From positions 1 to 6,540 of the forward strand of contig JAJYTL010000184.1 of the NCBI GenBank assembly GCA_021793055.1: a stretch of DNA of 6,540 nt, written 5' to 3'. The translations under genes and the position numbers were made by a program. The notes beneath the pieces were generated by a model. That model was not told the DNA's origin and did not search any database. It was given only the letters and a program-made list of their open reading frames with translations. Shown in pieces: positions 1 through 5,975 of the stretch. This DNA is from Pseudomonadota bacterium (GTDB lineage Bacteria; Pseudomonadota; Alphaproteobacteria; Ferrovibrionales; Ferrovibrionaceae). The number at the start of each line of letters is the position of its first letter. Position 1 is the first letter of the stretch.

Positions 1-75
1 GTCTCCTTGTCCCAGAAGCTTCTCGGCCAGATGATAGCCGATGAACCCCGCCGTTCCCGTCACCAACACCTTCAA
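1..75 (-). CDS. NAD-dependent nucleotide-sugar epimerase, N-terminal fragment
   Basis: This is the 5' end of a gene that leaves the window on the left; only 25 codons are present. They read MKVLVTGTAGFIGYHLAEK and onward, which is the first beta strand and the glycine-rich GxxGxxG turn (G7, G10, G13) that binds NAD in extended short-chain dehydrogenases. The wording is closest to UDP-glucuronate 4-epimerase-type proteins, which supply galacturonate for capsule or LPS, but 25 residues cannot fix the substrate. I chose TTG at 75-73 as start because GGAAGGGGG lies at 90-82, six bases upstream, and because the protein then begins with the family-typical MKVLVTG. An in-frame ATG at 114-112 lies inside a good -10 box and is probably not used. 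The gene diverges from the threonyl-tRNA synthetase gene. Confidence 0.85.
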   Translation of the reverse strand, partial: MKVLVTGTAGFIGYHLAEKLLGQGD

Positions 76-109
76 GAATCGCCCCCTTCCCCTGCCGCCA
101 GCCGAACTG

Positions 110-118
110 ATCATACCA
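110..118 (-). promoter_or_regulatory. Extended -10 promoter of the left-edge epimerase gene
   Basis: Read on the minus strand, bases 118-110 are TGGTATGAT: a TG-n extended -10 element followed by TATGAT, five of six matches to TATAAT. No good -35 sits 16-18 bases upstream (TTAGGT at 138-133 is the nearest), as is common for extended -10 promoters. Transcription would start near base 103, leaving a leader of about 28 bases that holds the ribosome binding site before the TTG at 75. Pattern match by eye. Confidence 0.45.
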
Positions 119-141
119 ACCAAACCCCCGCAACCTAATTT

Positions 142-167
142 CCGGCCGGGCCATCGGCCCCGGCTGG
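142..167. other. GC-rich imperfect inverted repeat between divergent genes
   Basis: Bases 142-152 (CCGGCCGGGCC) pair with 156-167 (GGCCCCGGCTGG) around a three-base loop. This gives eleven pairs including one G-T, with C161 bulged out. It lies upstream of both predicted promoters, so neither transcript should contain it if those promoters are right. No T-run follows on either strand, so it does not look like an intrinsic terminator. It may be an operator or simply a by-product of high GC content. Confidence 0.3.
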
Positions 168-256
168 CCGTCGGCCGTCCTTTGCGCCAGGCATCGGGCC
201 CTGTCACCGAAGGGCTCACGCGGGGCAGCGTCCGGCCTCCGGCTTTGCGCTGCAAT

Positions 257-285
257 TTGATGGTCCGGAGCGGGCGTGTTACAAG
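257..285 (+). promoter_or_regulatory. Predicted promoter of the threonyl-tRNA synthetase gene
   Basis: TTGATG at 257-262 (four of six to TTGACA) and TACAAG at 280-285 (four of six to TATAAT) are separated by exactly 17 bases. A start near 292 gives a leader of about 72 bases before the GTG codon. I see no T-box-like or other recognisable riboswitch in that leader. Found by eye; not tested against a matrix. Confidence 0.42.
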
Positions 286-363
286 ACCCCAGCCATCCGG
301 GAGCCCGCCGCCTTCGGCCTGGCCGGGGCGATGCGCCGGAGAGATAGTTTCGAGAGGAGTGCC

Positions 364-2274
364 GTGAACAGCCCGTCACAAAAGGCCGATCCGGCGGCCG
401 CGCCTGCGGAGGCGGCCTTTACGCCGGTTCCGAGCGAAGAGCTCATGCGCATGCGTCATTCCTGCGCCCATGTCATGGCCGCGGCGATCACCCGTTTGTT
501 TCCCGGCGCCAAGTTCGGGGTCGGGCCGGCGATCAAGGACGGTTTCTACTACGACGTCCTGACCGAGCCCTTGCTCAAGCTCGAGGACCTGCCGCGCATC
601 GAGAAGGAGATGCAGCGGATCAAGGCCGAGAAGCTGCCCTTCGATCGCGCCGAGGTGCCGATCGAGCGCGCCTTCGAGGTCATGACCGAGAAGAAACAGG
701 ACTTCAAGGTCGATCTTCTGACCCTGCTGCGCGATCGCGGCACCACGGCGGTCTCGGAGAGCACTGGCGACGACAACGCGGTCGGCATCGACGACAAGGG
801 GGCTGGCGCGCCGGTGATTTCCTTCTACGGTCTCGGCGAGTTCACCGATCTTTGCCGCGGGCCGCATGTCGAGCATTCCGGCCAGATCGGCGAGTTTTCG
901 CTCACCCATATCGCCGGCGCCTATTGGCGGGGCGATGCCGAGAAGCCGCAACTGCAGCGCATTTACGGGCTTTGCTACAAGACGCGCCAGGAGGTGAAGC
1001 ATCGCCAATGGCAGATCGAGGAGCGGCGCAAGCGTGATCACCGGCGCATCGGCAAGGATCTCAAGCTCTTCACCTTCGCCGAGGCGATCGGCCCGGGCCT
1101 GCCGCTGTGGCTGCCGCGCGGCCGCGTGCTGCGTGACGAGCTTGAGCATCTCGCCCGCGAGGAGGAGCGGCGCGAGGGCTATGTCGTCGTCTCGACGCCG
1201 CAGCTGACCAAGGAACAGCTCTACTACCGCTCGCGGCATCTGCCCTATTACGCTGAAGATATGTATGCGCCGATGGATATCGACGGCGAAAAATACTATC
1301 TGCGGCCGATGAACTGCCCGCACCATCACGAGGTCTATCTCTCGGAGCCGAAATCCTACCGCGAGCTGCCCTATCGCGTCGCCGAATACGGCACGGTCTA
1401 TCGCTACGAGGCGAGCGGCGCGCTCTCGGGGCTGATGCGCACCCGCGGCTTCACCCAGAACGACGCCCATATCTATTGTCGGCCCGATCAGGCGAAGGCG
1501 GAGTTCATCCGCGTCATGCACATGCATGACCGCTACTACAAGATGTTCGGGATCGAGAACTCCTACATGCGCCTCGCGCTCCCCGATCTGGATCGGCTCG
1601 ACAAATACATCGACCAGCCGGCCAAGTGGGGCGCGGCGCTCGATATCCTGAAACAGGCGATGACGGAATCGGGCCTGCCCTATGTCGAGGCCAAGGGCGA
1701 GGCGGCGTTCTACGGCCCCAAGATCGATTTCATGATCGAAAGTGCCATCGGCACCGAGTTCGCGATCTCGACCAACCAGCTCGATTTCCTCGCCACCGAG
1801 ACCTTCGACCTCAAGTACATCGGCGAGGACGGCGAGCGCCATCCGCTCTATGTCATCCATCGCGCGCCGCTCGGCTCGCACGAGCGCTTCGTCGCCTTTC
1901 TGATCGAACATTACGGCGGCAGCTTCCCGGTCTGGCTCGCGCCGGTGCAGGCCCGCATCGTGCCGATCTCGGAGCGCCACGCCGCCTATGCCGAAAGCGT
2001 GCGCGAAAAGCTCTTCGGCCTTCGCGTCAACAACGGCACCGGCGGGCTCCGGGTCGATCTCGATCTCGGCGACGAGCGCATGCAGAAAAAGATCCGCAAC
2101 GCCCAGCTTGAGAAGATCCCCTACATGCTGGTGGTGGGGGACAAGGAGATGGAATCCGGATCGGTCGCGGTTCGCCTCCGCTCCGGCAAGGATCTCGGCG
2201 CGATGACGCTTGAGACCTTCGCCGAGCGTCTCCGCGGCGAAGCCGAGAACCGCGTCGATTTCAAGGACGAATAG
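364..2274 (+). CDS. thrS: Threonyl-tRNA synthetase lacking the TGS domain
   Basis: Class II aminoacyl-tRNA synthetase that charges tRNA-Thr in the cytoplasm; 636 residues. Seen in order: editing domain with HxxxH at H32/H36 and C164/H168 in CRGPH; catalytic core with zinc ligands C318 (MNCP), H369 (NDAH) and H499 (HRAPLGS), motif 2 Arg347 and motif 3 Arg508 (GSHERF); anticodon-binding domain from about residue 528. These correspond to E. coli H73, H77, C182, H186, C334, H385, H511 and R363, so editing and synthesis both look intact. Only about 30 residues precede HxxxH, against about 72 in E. coli, so the N-terminal TGS domain is missing. An extra 20-odd residues in the editing domain restore overall length. 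GTG at 364 is chosen because GAGAGGAG (352-359) sits four bases upstream; ATG at 331 is in frame but has no good site. The gene converges on the epimerase at 2287. Confidence 0.96.
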   Translation: MNSPSQKADPAAAPAEAAFTPVPSEELMRMRHSCAHVMAAAITRLFPGAKFGVGPAIKDGFYYDVLTEPLLKLEDLPRIEKEMQRIKAEKLPFDRAEVPIERAFEVMTEKKQDFKVDLLTLLRDRGTTAVSESTGDDNAVGIDDKGAGAPVISFYGLGEFTDLCRGPHVEHSGQIGEFSLTHIAGAYWRGDAEKPQLQRIYGLCYKTRQEVKHRQWQIEERRKRDHRRIGKDLKLFTFAEAIGPGLPLWLPRGRVLRDELEHLAREEERREGYVVVSTPQLTKEQLYYRSRHLPYYAEDMYAPMDIDGEKYYLRPMNCPHHHEVYLSEPKSYRELPYRVAEYGTVYRYEASGALSGLMRTRGFTQNDAHIYCRPDQAKAEFIRVMHMHDRYYKMFGIENSYMRLALPDLDRLDKYIDQPAKWGAALDILKQAMTESGLPYVEAKGEAAFYGPKIDFMIESAIGTEFAISTNQLDFLATETFDLKYIGEDGERHPLYVIHRAPLGSHERFVAFLIEHYGGSFPVWLAPVQARIVPISERHAAYAESVREKLFGLRVNNGTGGLRVDLDLGDERMQKKIRNAQLEKIPYMLVVGDKEMESGSVAVRLRSGKDLGAMTLETFAERLRGEAENRVDFKDE

Positions 2275-2286
2275 GCGGCGGCGCGG

Positions 2287-3288
2287 TCAGGCGGCCGGGG
2301 TCAAGGCGTCGAACCAGGCCTCGGTCGCGCGCGCGATCGAGGTCGGGTCCCAAAGCGGCGCGTCCCGCCAATAGTCGATCGCGGCCGCCACCTTGGCGAC
2401 GCCGTCGTCGAAGGAAATCTCCGGTGCCCAGCCGAGATCGCGCTTGATCTTGCCGATGTCGGCGAAGGTGCAGTCCGGCTCGCCCGGACGCTTCGGGATG
2501 AAGACCGAATCGCCGCCGAGCAGCTCGACCAGCCGGTTCACCGATTGCGGCTGGCCGGCGCCGACGTTCCAGGCCTCGCCCGAAATCGCGGTCTCCGCCG
2601 CGGCGAGAAACGCCTTGGCGACGTCCGTCACATAGAGGAAATCCCGCCGCTGCGTGCCGTCGCCGACCACGGTGAAGGGCTTCCCCGCGAGCTTCTGGCG
2701 CAGGAATACGCCGAACACCGCGCCATAGGCGCCGGAGGTGCGCGAGCGCGTGCCATAGGCGTTGAAGATGCGGATGGCATTGACCGGCAGGCGGTAGAGC
2801 TTGTGCCAGTGGAAGGCCGCCTGTTCGCCCATGTTCTTGCTCAGCGCATAGGGGTATTGCGGCGCGATCGGGTGGTCTTCCGGCGTCGGCACCGCGGCCA
2901 GGCCGTAACAGGTGGAGGAGGCGGCATAGACGAATTTTCCGACCTTCGCCGCTCGCGCCGCTTCGAGCATCGCGACGGTGCCCTGGACATTGACCGACAT
3001 GTAGTCCGCCGGCTTCTCGATCGAGGGCACGATGTCGCCGATGCCGGCGAAGTGGAAGACGTAGGTAGCGTCCTCGAACAGCGCGTCGCCTGGCGCAATG
3101 GCGCGGATGTCGCGTTCGTCCAGCACCACGTCCGGATTGGCGCCGTGCTGCGCGAGATTGGCCCGTCGGCCGCCGCTCAGGTTGTCGAGGGCGTGCACGC
3201 GGAAGCCCCGCGCCACCAGAAGGTCGACCATATGACTGCCGATGAAACCGGCGCCGCCGGTCACCACCGCGAGCGGGCGACGCGCCAT
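2287..3288 (-). CDS. Extended-SDR nucleotide-sugar epimerase/dehydratase
   Basis: NAD-dependent extended short-chain dehydrogenase of 333 residues, a normal family length, predicted to be cytoplasmic and to act on a nucleotide-activated sugar. Visible are TGGAGFIGSH with G11, G14 and G17 for NAD binding, D35 after the second strand (ALDN) for the adenosine ribose, the catalytic S124-S125-T126 patch, and the Y147-A-L-S-K151 pair. GDGTQRRDFLYVTD (about 209-222) matches the sugar-nucleotide region of 4-epimerases. SST rather than TDE at the active site favours an epimerase over a 4,6-dehydratase, but the substrate cannot be read from sequence. The ATG at 3288-3286 overlaps the upstream gene's stop as TGATG, so translation is probably coupled and this is the second gene of a two-gene unit. 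An open frame continues upstream to about 4098, but there it is an out-of-frame shadow of the neighbour. Confidence 0.9.
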   Translation of the reverse strand: MARRPLAVVTGGAGFIGSHMVDLLVARGFRVHALDNLSGGRRANLAQHGANPDVVLDERDIRAIAPGDALFEDATYVFHFAGIGDIVPSIEKPADYMSVNVQGTVAMLEAARAAKVGKFVYAASSTCYGLAAVPTPEDHPIAPQYPYALSKNMGEQAAFHWHKLYRLPVNAIRIFNAYGTRSRTSGAYGAVFGVFLRQKLAGKPFTVVGDGTQRRDFLYVTDVAKAFLAAAETAISGEAWNVGAGQPQSVNRLVELLGGDSVFIPKRPGEPDCTFADIGKIKRDLGWAPEISFDDGVAKVAAAIDYWRDAPLWDPTSIARATEAWFDALTPAA

Positions 3289-4283
3289 CAGGCGGCCTCG
3301 CGCTCTTTCAGGGTCCGAACGTTGTAGTAGCGCGAATCGGTCATGCTGTTCGGCAGAAGCCCGGCCTTGAGCGCGCGGCAGACGTCGTGCACCGCGTCCT
3401 CGATCGTGCGCTTCGGTCGGAAGCCGATATGGCGAGCGATCTTGTCCGAGTTGATGTGATAGGAGCGGTTGTCGTCGGTCGGCGTCACCACGATCGGAAT
3501 GCTGGTCTTGTCCGGGTATTCCGCCTCGACCTCGCTCTTCACCATGCGGGCGATGTCCATCACCGTGTGATTCTGGTAGCCGGCGTTGAAGGTCTCGCCG
3601 GCGATCGCCGCGTCCGGCAGATCGAGGAGCAGCTGGTAGAGGTCGCACATGTCGCCGATGTGCAGGTTCGGCCGCTTTTGCCCGCCGCCGAAGACGGTGA
3701 TGCGATCCTGGTTCACCGCGTGGTTGGTCAGGATATTGACGGTCAGATCGAAGCGCATGCGCGGGCTGTAGCCGCAGACCGTCGCCGGCCGGATCGTGGT
3801 GCAGACGAAATCCGGCGACTGGTGGCGGAACAGCATCGGCTCGCACATGCCCTTGAACTTGTTGTACAGGGTGAGCGGCAGGAGGGGATGGTCCTCGGTT
3901 ACCTCGGGGGCGTCGGAAACGCCGTAGACCGAGCTTGAGGAGGCATAGATGAAGCGCCGCACGCCGGCCGCCTTGGCCTCCACAACCATCGGCTCGAAGC
4001 AATCGAAGTTGATCGACTTGCTCAATCCCTCGTCGAGCTCGAAGCTTGGGTCGTTCGAGATGCAGGCCAGTTGGATGACCGCGTCGATGCCTTGGCACGC
4101 GGCGGCGAAGCGCGCGCGGTCGCGGATGTCGCCGGCGACGATCTCGAGATCGGGGCCGGGTTTCAGCTCCTGGCCGAAATAGAAGGTGTCGTAGACGCGG
4201 ACGCGATGGCCGGCCGCGACGAGTTGCGGGGCGAGAACGGTGCCGACATAGCCGCCACCGCCGGGGATCAGGACATTGGCCAC
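3288..4283 (-). CDS. Extended-SDR NAD-dependent epimerase/dehydratase
   Basis: First gene of the minus-strand pair, 331 residues. An extended short-chain dehydrogenase that should modify a nucleotide sugar in the cytoplasm. Seen: a glycine-rich NAD site PGGGGYVG (G8, G11, G14) in which Pro replaces the usual Thr; D32 after the second strand; GDIRD at 51-55; LACISNDPSFELD (about 72-84), which I associate with a subgroup often found in polysaccharide gene clusters; four serines at 115-118 followed by VYG; and catalytic Y140-NKF-K144. The start is GTG at 4283-4281, with AAGGAG (4298-4293) nine bases upstream. It is only distantly similar to its downstream partner and is not a recent duplicate. 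The two could catalyse successive steps or work on related sugars; that is inference. Reaction and substrate are unassigned. Confidence 0.9.
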   Translation of the reverse strand: MANVLIPGGGGYVGTVLAPQLVAAGHRVRVYDTFYFGQELKPGPDLEIVAGDIRDRARFAAACQGIDAVIQLACISNDPSFELDEGLSKSINFDCFEPMVVEAKAAGVRRFIYASSSSVYGVSDAPEVTEDHPLLPLTLYNKFKGMCEPMLFRHQSPDFVCTTIRPATVCGYSPRMRFDLTVNILTNHAVNQDRITVFGGGQKRPNLHIGDMCDLYQLLLDLPDAAIAGETFNAGYQNHTVMDIARMVKSEVEAEYPDKTSIPIVVTPTDDNRSYHINSDKIARHIGFRPKRTIEDAVHDVCRALKAGLLPNSMTDSRYYNVRTLKEREAA

Positions 4284-4481
4284 GGGCGCTGACTCCTTAA
4301 ATCCTTGTGACGCCCCGAGAGTGGCCGAAGAAAGTTAATTTTCCTTTGTCGCCGGCCGGCGCCGGCCGCCTGAGGACGGAGAAAAAGACCGCCGGTCGCG
4401 CTCGCGAGCGTGTTTCGCTGGCCCGGAACATGTTTTATGGTCGGAACCTGAATCGCCCTGCCCGAAGTCGAGGAGCCCGTT
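4284..4481. promoter_or_regulatory. Divergent intergenic region with two GC palindromes
   Basis: This stretch separates the minus-strand epimerase pair from the plus-strand lipoprotein gene and should hold promoters for both. Two perfect palindromes are visible: CGGCCGGCGCCGGCCG at 4353-4368 and CGCTCGCGAGCG at 4399-4410. A weak plus-strand -10 candidate, TATGGT at 4436-4441, has only TTTCGC 17 bases upstream. I could not find a convincing promoter for the minus strand. The palindromes could be operators, but short GC palindromes are common in DNA of this composition. Confidence 0.3.
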
Positions 4482-4841
4482 CTGGCCAAGACCTTGCTGA
4501 TCGCCGCCTTGTGTCTCATGGGCCTTGCCGCCTGCAGCGCGAGCCCCGCGGCCGGCCCGCTGGCCAGACCTTGGGACCAGGCCTTTTTCACCGATCCGCC
4601 GGCGCCGCCATTCCTGCCCGCCGGCACCAAGGGGCCGCTGGTCTCGGTCTGCTATAACCGGCTCACCGCCTCGGTCGCCGCGCTTCGCCGTATGATCGCC
4701 GAGGCCTGCGTCGACCCGCGCTATGTCGAGACCGACTATACCGGCAATTGCACCTTCACGGCACCCGCCCGGGTGACCTTCGCCTGCCGCCGGATCAACG
4801 GCAAGGCGATGGTCATCAAGCGGCCCTATAAGGCGCTTTGA
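4482..4841 (+). CDS. Small predicted lipoprotein of unknown function, CTG start
   Basis: I do not recognise the family. With CTG at 4482 as start the product is 119 residues: MAKTLLIAALCLMGLAAC, a lipoprotein signal peptide with Lys3, a hydrophobic core and the lipobox L15-A-A-C18, so it should be exported and lipidated at Cys18. The mature part has a proline-rich linker (about 29-47, PPAPPFLP) and then a small domain with four cysteines (C57, C76, C90, C102), enough for two disulfides in the periplasm, ending in a basic tail (IKRPYKAL). CTG is favoured because GAGGAG at 4470-4475 is six bases upstream and because the lysine of the signal peptide is then included. The alternative TTG at 4494 is 18 bases from that site and would leave the signal peptide without a positive charge. 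Ser19 after the lipobox Cys, with no Asp, favours outer-membrane sorting. Confidence 0.72.
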   Translation: MAKTLLIAALCLMGLAACSASPAAGPLARPWDQAFFTDPPAPPFLPAGTKGPLVSVCYNRLTASVAALRRMIAEACVDPRYVETDYTGNCTFTAPARVTFACRRINGKAMVIKRPYKAL

Positions 4842-4847
4842 ACGGGA

Positions 4848-4915
4848 TCGCGCTCCAAATCATGGCAACGACGGACATGATTTTGCGTCGAGGCGACGCA
4901 AAATCATCTCGCGCT
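4848..4915. repeat. Repeat-like palindromic element between convergent genes
   Basis: The core is a perfect 14-bp inverted repeat, ATGATTTTGCGTCG (4877-4890) and CGACGCAAAATCAT (4894-4907), with loop AGG. A third copy of the arm end, AAATCATG at 4857-4864, can pair alternatively with CATGATTT at 4876-4883. The block is flanked by TCGCGCT at 4848-4854 and again at 4909-4915, the second copy overlapping the stop codon of the SDR gene. It resembles the dispersed ATGATTTT-type palindromes found between genes in many Alphaproteobacteria. It could end or stabilise both convergent transcripts, but no U-run follows the stem on either strand, so it is not a classical intrinsic terminator. Confidence 0.65.
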
Positions 4916-5678
4916 AGACGGTGATCGTGCGCCCGCCGTCGGCGACGATCACCTGCCCGGTGATGAAGTTGCCGGCCGCCGAGGCCAGCATCACCGCGAT
5001 GCCGCCGATATCGTCGGGTTCGCCGAGGCGCCGGAGCGGCGTTGCCGCCTCAGTGTCGGCGCGGCGCTGCGGGTCCTCCCAGAGGGCGCGGGCGAAATCG
5101 GTCTTCACCAGGCCGGGGGCGATGCAGTTGATGCGGATATTGGACGGTCCCCATTCGCAGGCGAGGCTGCGGACGAGCGACATGTCGGCGGCCTTGGAGA
5201 CGCCGTAGGCGCCGAGCATGTTGCTGCCGCGCAGGCCGCCGATCGAGGAGACGATGATGACGGCGCCGCCCTGTCGCGCCGCCATCTCCGGGCAGACCAT
5301 GTTGCAGAGCCAGAGGTTGCTGAGGACGTTGTTGGCCATGATCTTGGTGAAGACCTCGTCGGAGAGCCCCTGGAGCGGTCCGAAATAGGGGTTCGTCGCG
5401 GCGTTGCAGACCAGGGTGTCGATCGGCCCGAAGCTCGCCCGGGCCTTCGCCACCATGGCCTCGAGTTGGGCATGGTCGGAGATATTGGCGGCGACGGCGA
5501 TCGCCTCGCCGCCTTGGGCCTTGATCTCGTCCACCACCGCCTCGCAGGCCGGTAGCTTGCGGCTGGAGACCACGACCTCGGCGCCGGCCGCCGCCAGATT
5601 GAGGGCGATGGAGCGGCCGATGCCGCGGCTCGCTCCGGTGACGATCGCGACCTTGCCGGTGAGATCAAAAAGACGCAT
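4914..5678 (-). CDS. Classical SDR oxidoreductase, DHRS4-like
   Basis: NAD(P)-dependent short-chain dehydrogenase/reductase of 254 residues with the complete classical set: TGASRGIG at 14-21 for the cofactor, NAAT at about 92-95, and the catalytic tetrad N117, S145, Y158 and K162. SSRK at 38-41 after the second strand suggests a preference for NADP(H). NPYFGP (96-101) and APGLVKTDFARALW (187-200) resemble the DHRS4 carbonyl/retinal reductase group, so reduction of a ketone or aldehyde is plausible; the natural substrate is unknown. The start is the ATG at 5678-5676, with AGAGGA (5690-5685) six bases upstream. An ATG eight codons earlier would give MRNERGNA, with the ribosome site inside the coding region. 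The gene appears monocistronic, converges on the lipoprotein gene and diverges from the aminomutase gene. Confidence 0.93.
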   Translation of the reverse strand: MRLFDLTGKVAIVTGASRGIGRSIALNLAAAGAEVVVSSRKLPACEAVVDEIKAQGGEAIAVAANISDHAQLEAMVAKARASFGPIDTLVCNAATNPYFGPLQGLSDEVFTKIMANNVLSNLWLCNMVCPEMAARQGGAVIIVSSIGGLRGSNMLGAYGVSKAADMSLVRSLACEWGPSNIRINCIAPGLVKTDFARALWEDPQRRADTEAATPLRRLGEPDDIGGIAVMLASAAGNFITGQVIVADGGRTITV

Positions 5679-5704
5679 GGCGTTTCCTCTTTCGTTGCGC
5701 ACCT

Positions 5705-5734
5705 ACCTTAGCCGGGCTCGACTTCGCCGTTCAA
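5705..5734 (-). promoter_or_regulatory. Possible promoter of the DHRS4-like SDR gene
   Basis: Read on the minus strand, TTGAAC (5734-5729) is followed after 18 bases by TAAGGT (5710-5705). Transcription would start near 5698, just ahead of the ribosome binding site at 5690-5685. The -35 is fair, the -10 poor, and the geometry fits the start codon well. Confidence 0.3.
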
Positions 5735-5876
5735 GCGATGCCGGGCGAACCGCCGCCGCACCGCCCCAAAGGGGCAATAGAGAGGGCAGCTATCGAAGAA
5801 GCCGGCGTTTTACTGGAGCCGCCATAGACCCCGTGCCATAGCGCACGAAAAAAGCGCCTTTGTTTTGTAAAACGAC

Positions 5877-5905
5877 TTGACGACGGCTCCCTTTGGTCTC
5901 ATCTC
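5877..5905 (+). promoter_or_regulatory. Weak candidate promoter of the aminomutase gene
   Basis: TTGACG at 5877-5882 matches the -35 consensus at five of six positions. The hexamer 17 bases further on, CATCTC at 5900-5905, is a poor -10, so either an activator or a different -10 would be needed. If correct, the leader is about 88 bases and includes the palindrome at 5928 and the hairpin at 5958. Confidence 0.25.
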
Positions 5906-5927
5906 AATGCCGCTCGAACCCGTGCCT

Positions 5928-5940
5928 CGAATCGGATTCG
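5928..5940. promoter_or_regulatory. Perfect palindrome CGAATC-G-GATTCG, possible operator
   Basis: Six-base arms around a central G at 5928-5940; C5926 and G5942 extend the symmetry past one mismatch. It lies just downstream of the candidate aminomutase promoter, a usual place for a repressor site. No regulator is in view, and arms this short can occur by chance. Confidence 0.25.
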
Positions 5941-5957
5941 GGCGGCAAGGCAACCAA

Positions 5958-5975
5958 GGCCGCCGGCAGGCGGCC
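5958..5975 (+). other. Leader hairpin upstream of the aminomutase start
   Basis: GGCCGCC (5958-5964) pairs perfectly with GGCGGCC (5969-5975) around GGCA. It ends 12 bases before the ribosome binding site GGAG at 5988-5991. It could influence translation or mRNA stability, but it has no riboswitch-like conserved core that I recognise. Confidence 0.3.

Noticed and set aside
292..363. T-box or other riboswitch in the thrS leader
   Set aside because: The leader is only about 72 bases, with no T-box sequence or antiterminator and no stable hairpin of useful size.
41..367. 108-residue plus-strand frame ahead of thrS
   Set aside because: Proline- and arginine-rich, overlaps the epimerase start and both predicted promoters, and has no recognised motif.
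376..1980. 534-residue open frame antisense to thrS
   Set aside because: It lies entirely within a strongly conserved gene on the other strand, is dominated by Arg, Leu, Asp and Ala as expected of a GC-rich shadow frame, and has no recognised domain.
3289..4098. Open frame continuing the downstream epimerase upstream to 4098, giving an apparent 603-residue protein
   Set aside because: The added part is arginine- and proline-rich with no SDR features, and it overlaps the clear epimerase gene at 4283-3288 in another frame. A good start exists at 3288.
4268..4657. Open frames on both strands across the divergent region and lipoprotein start
   Set aside because: They have no convincing ribosome site or domain, and they overlap the lipoprotein frame, which has a clear signal peptide and lipobox.
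4877..4907. Classical Rho-independent terminator
   Set aside because: The hairpin is perfect, but the T-run is in the 5' arm and no U-run follows on either strand, so I called it a repeat element with possible 3'-end function.
5404..5841. 145-residue plus-strand frame antisense to the start of the SDR gene
   Set aside because: It covers the SDR cofactor-binding region on the opposite strand and has no features of its own.
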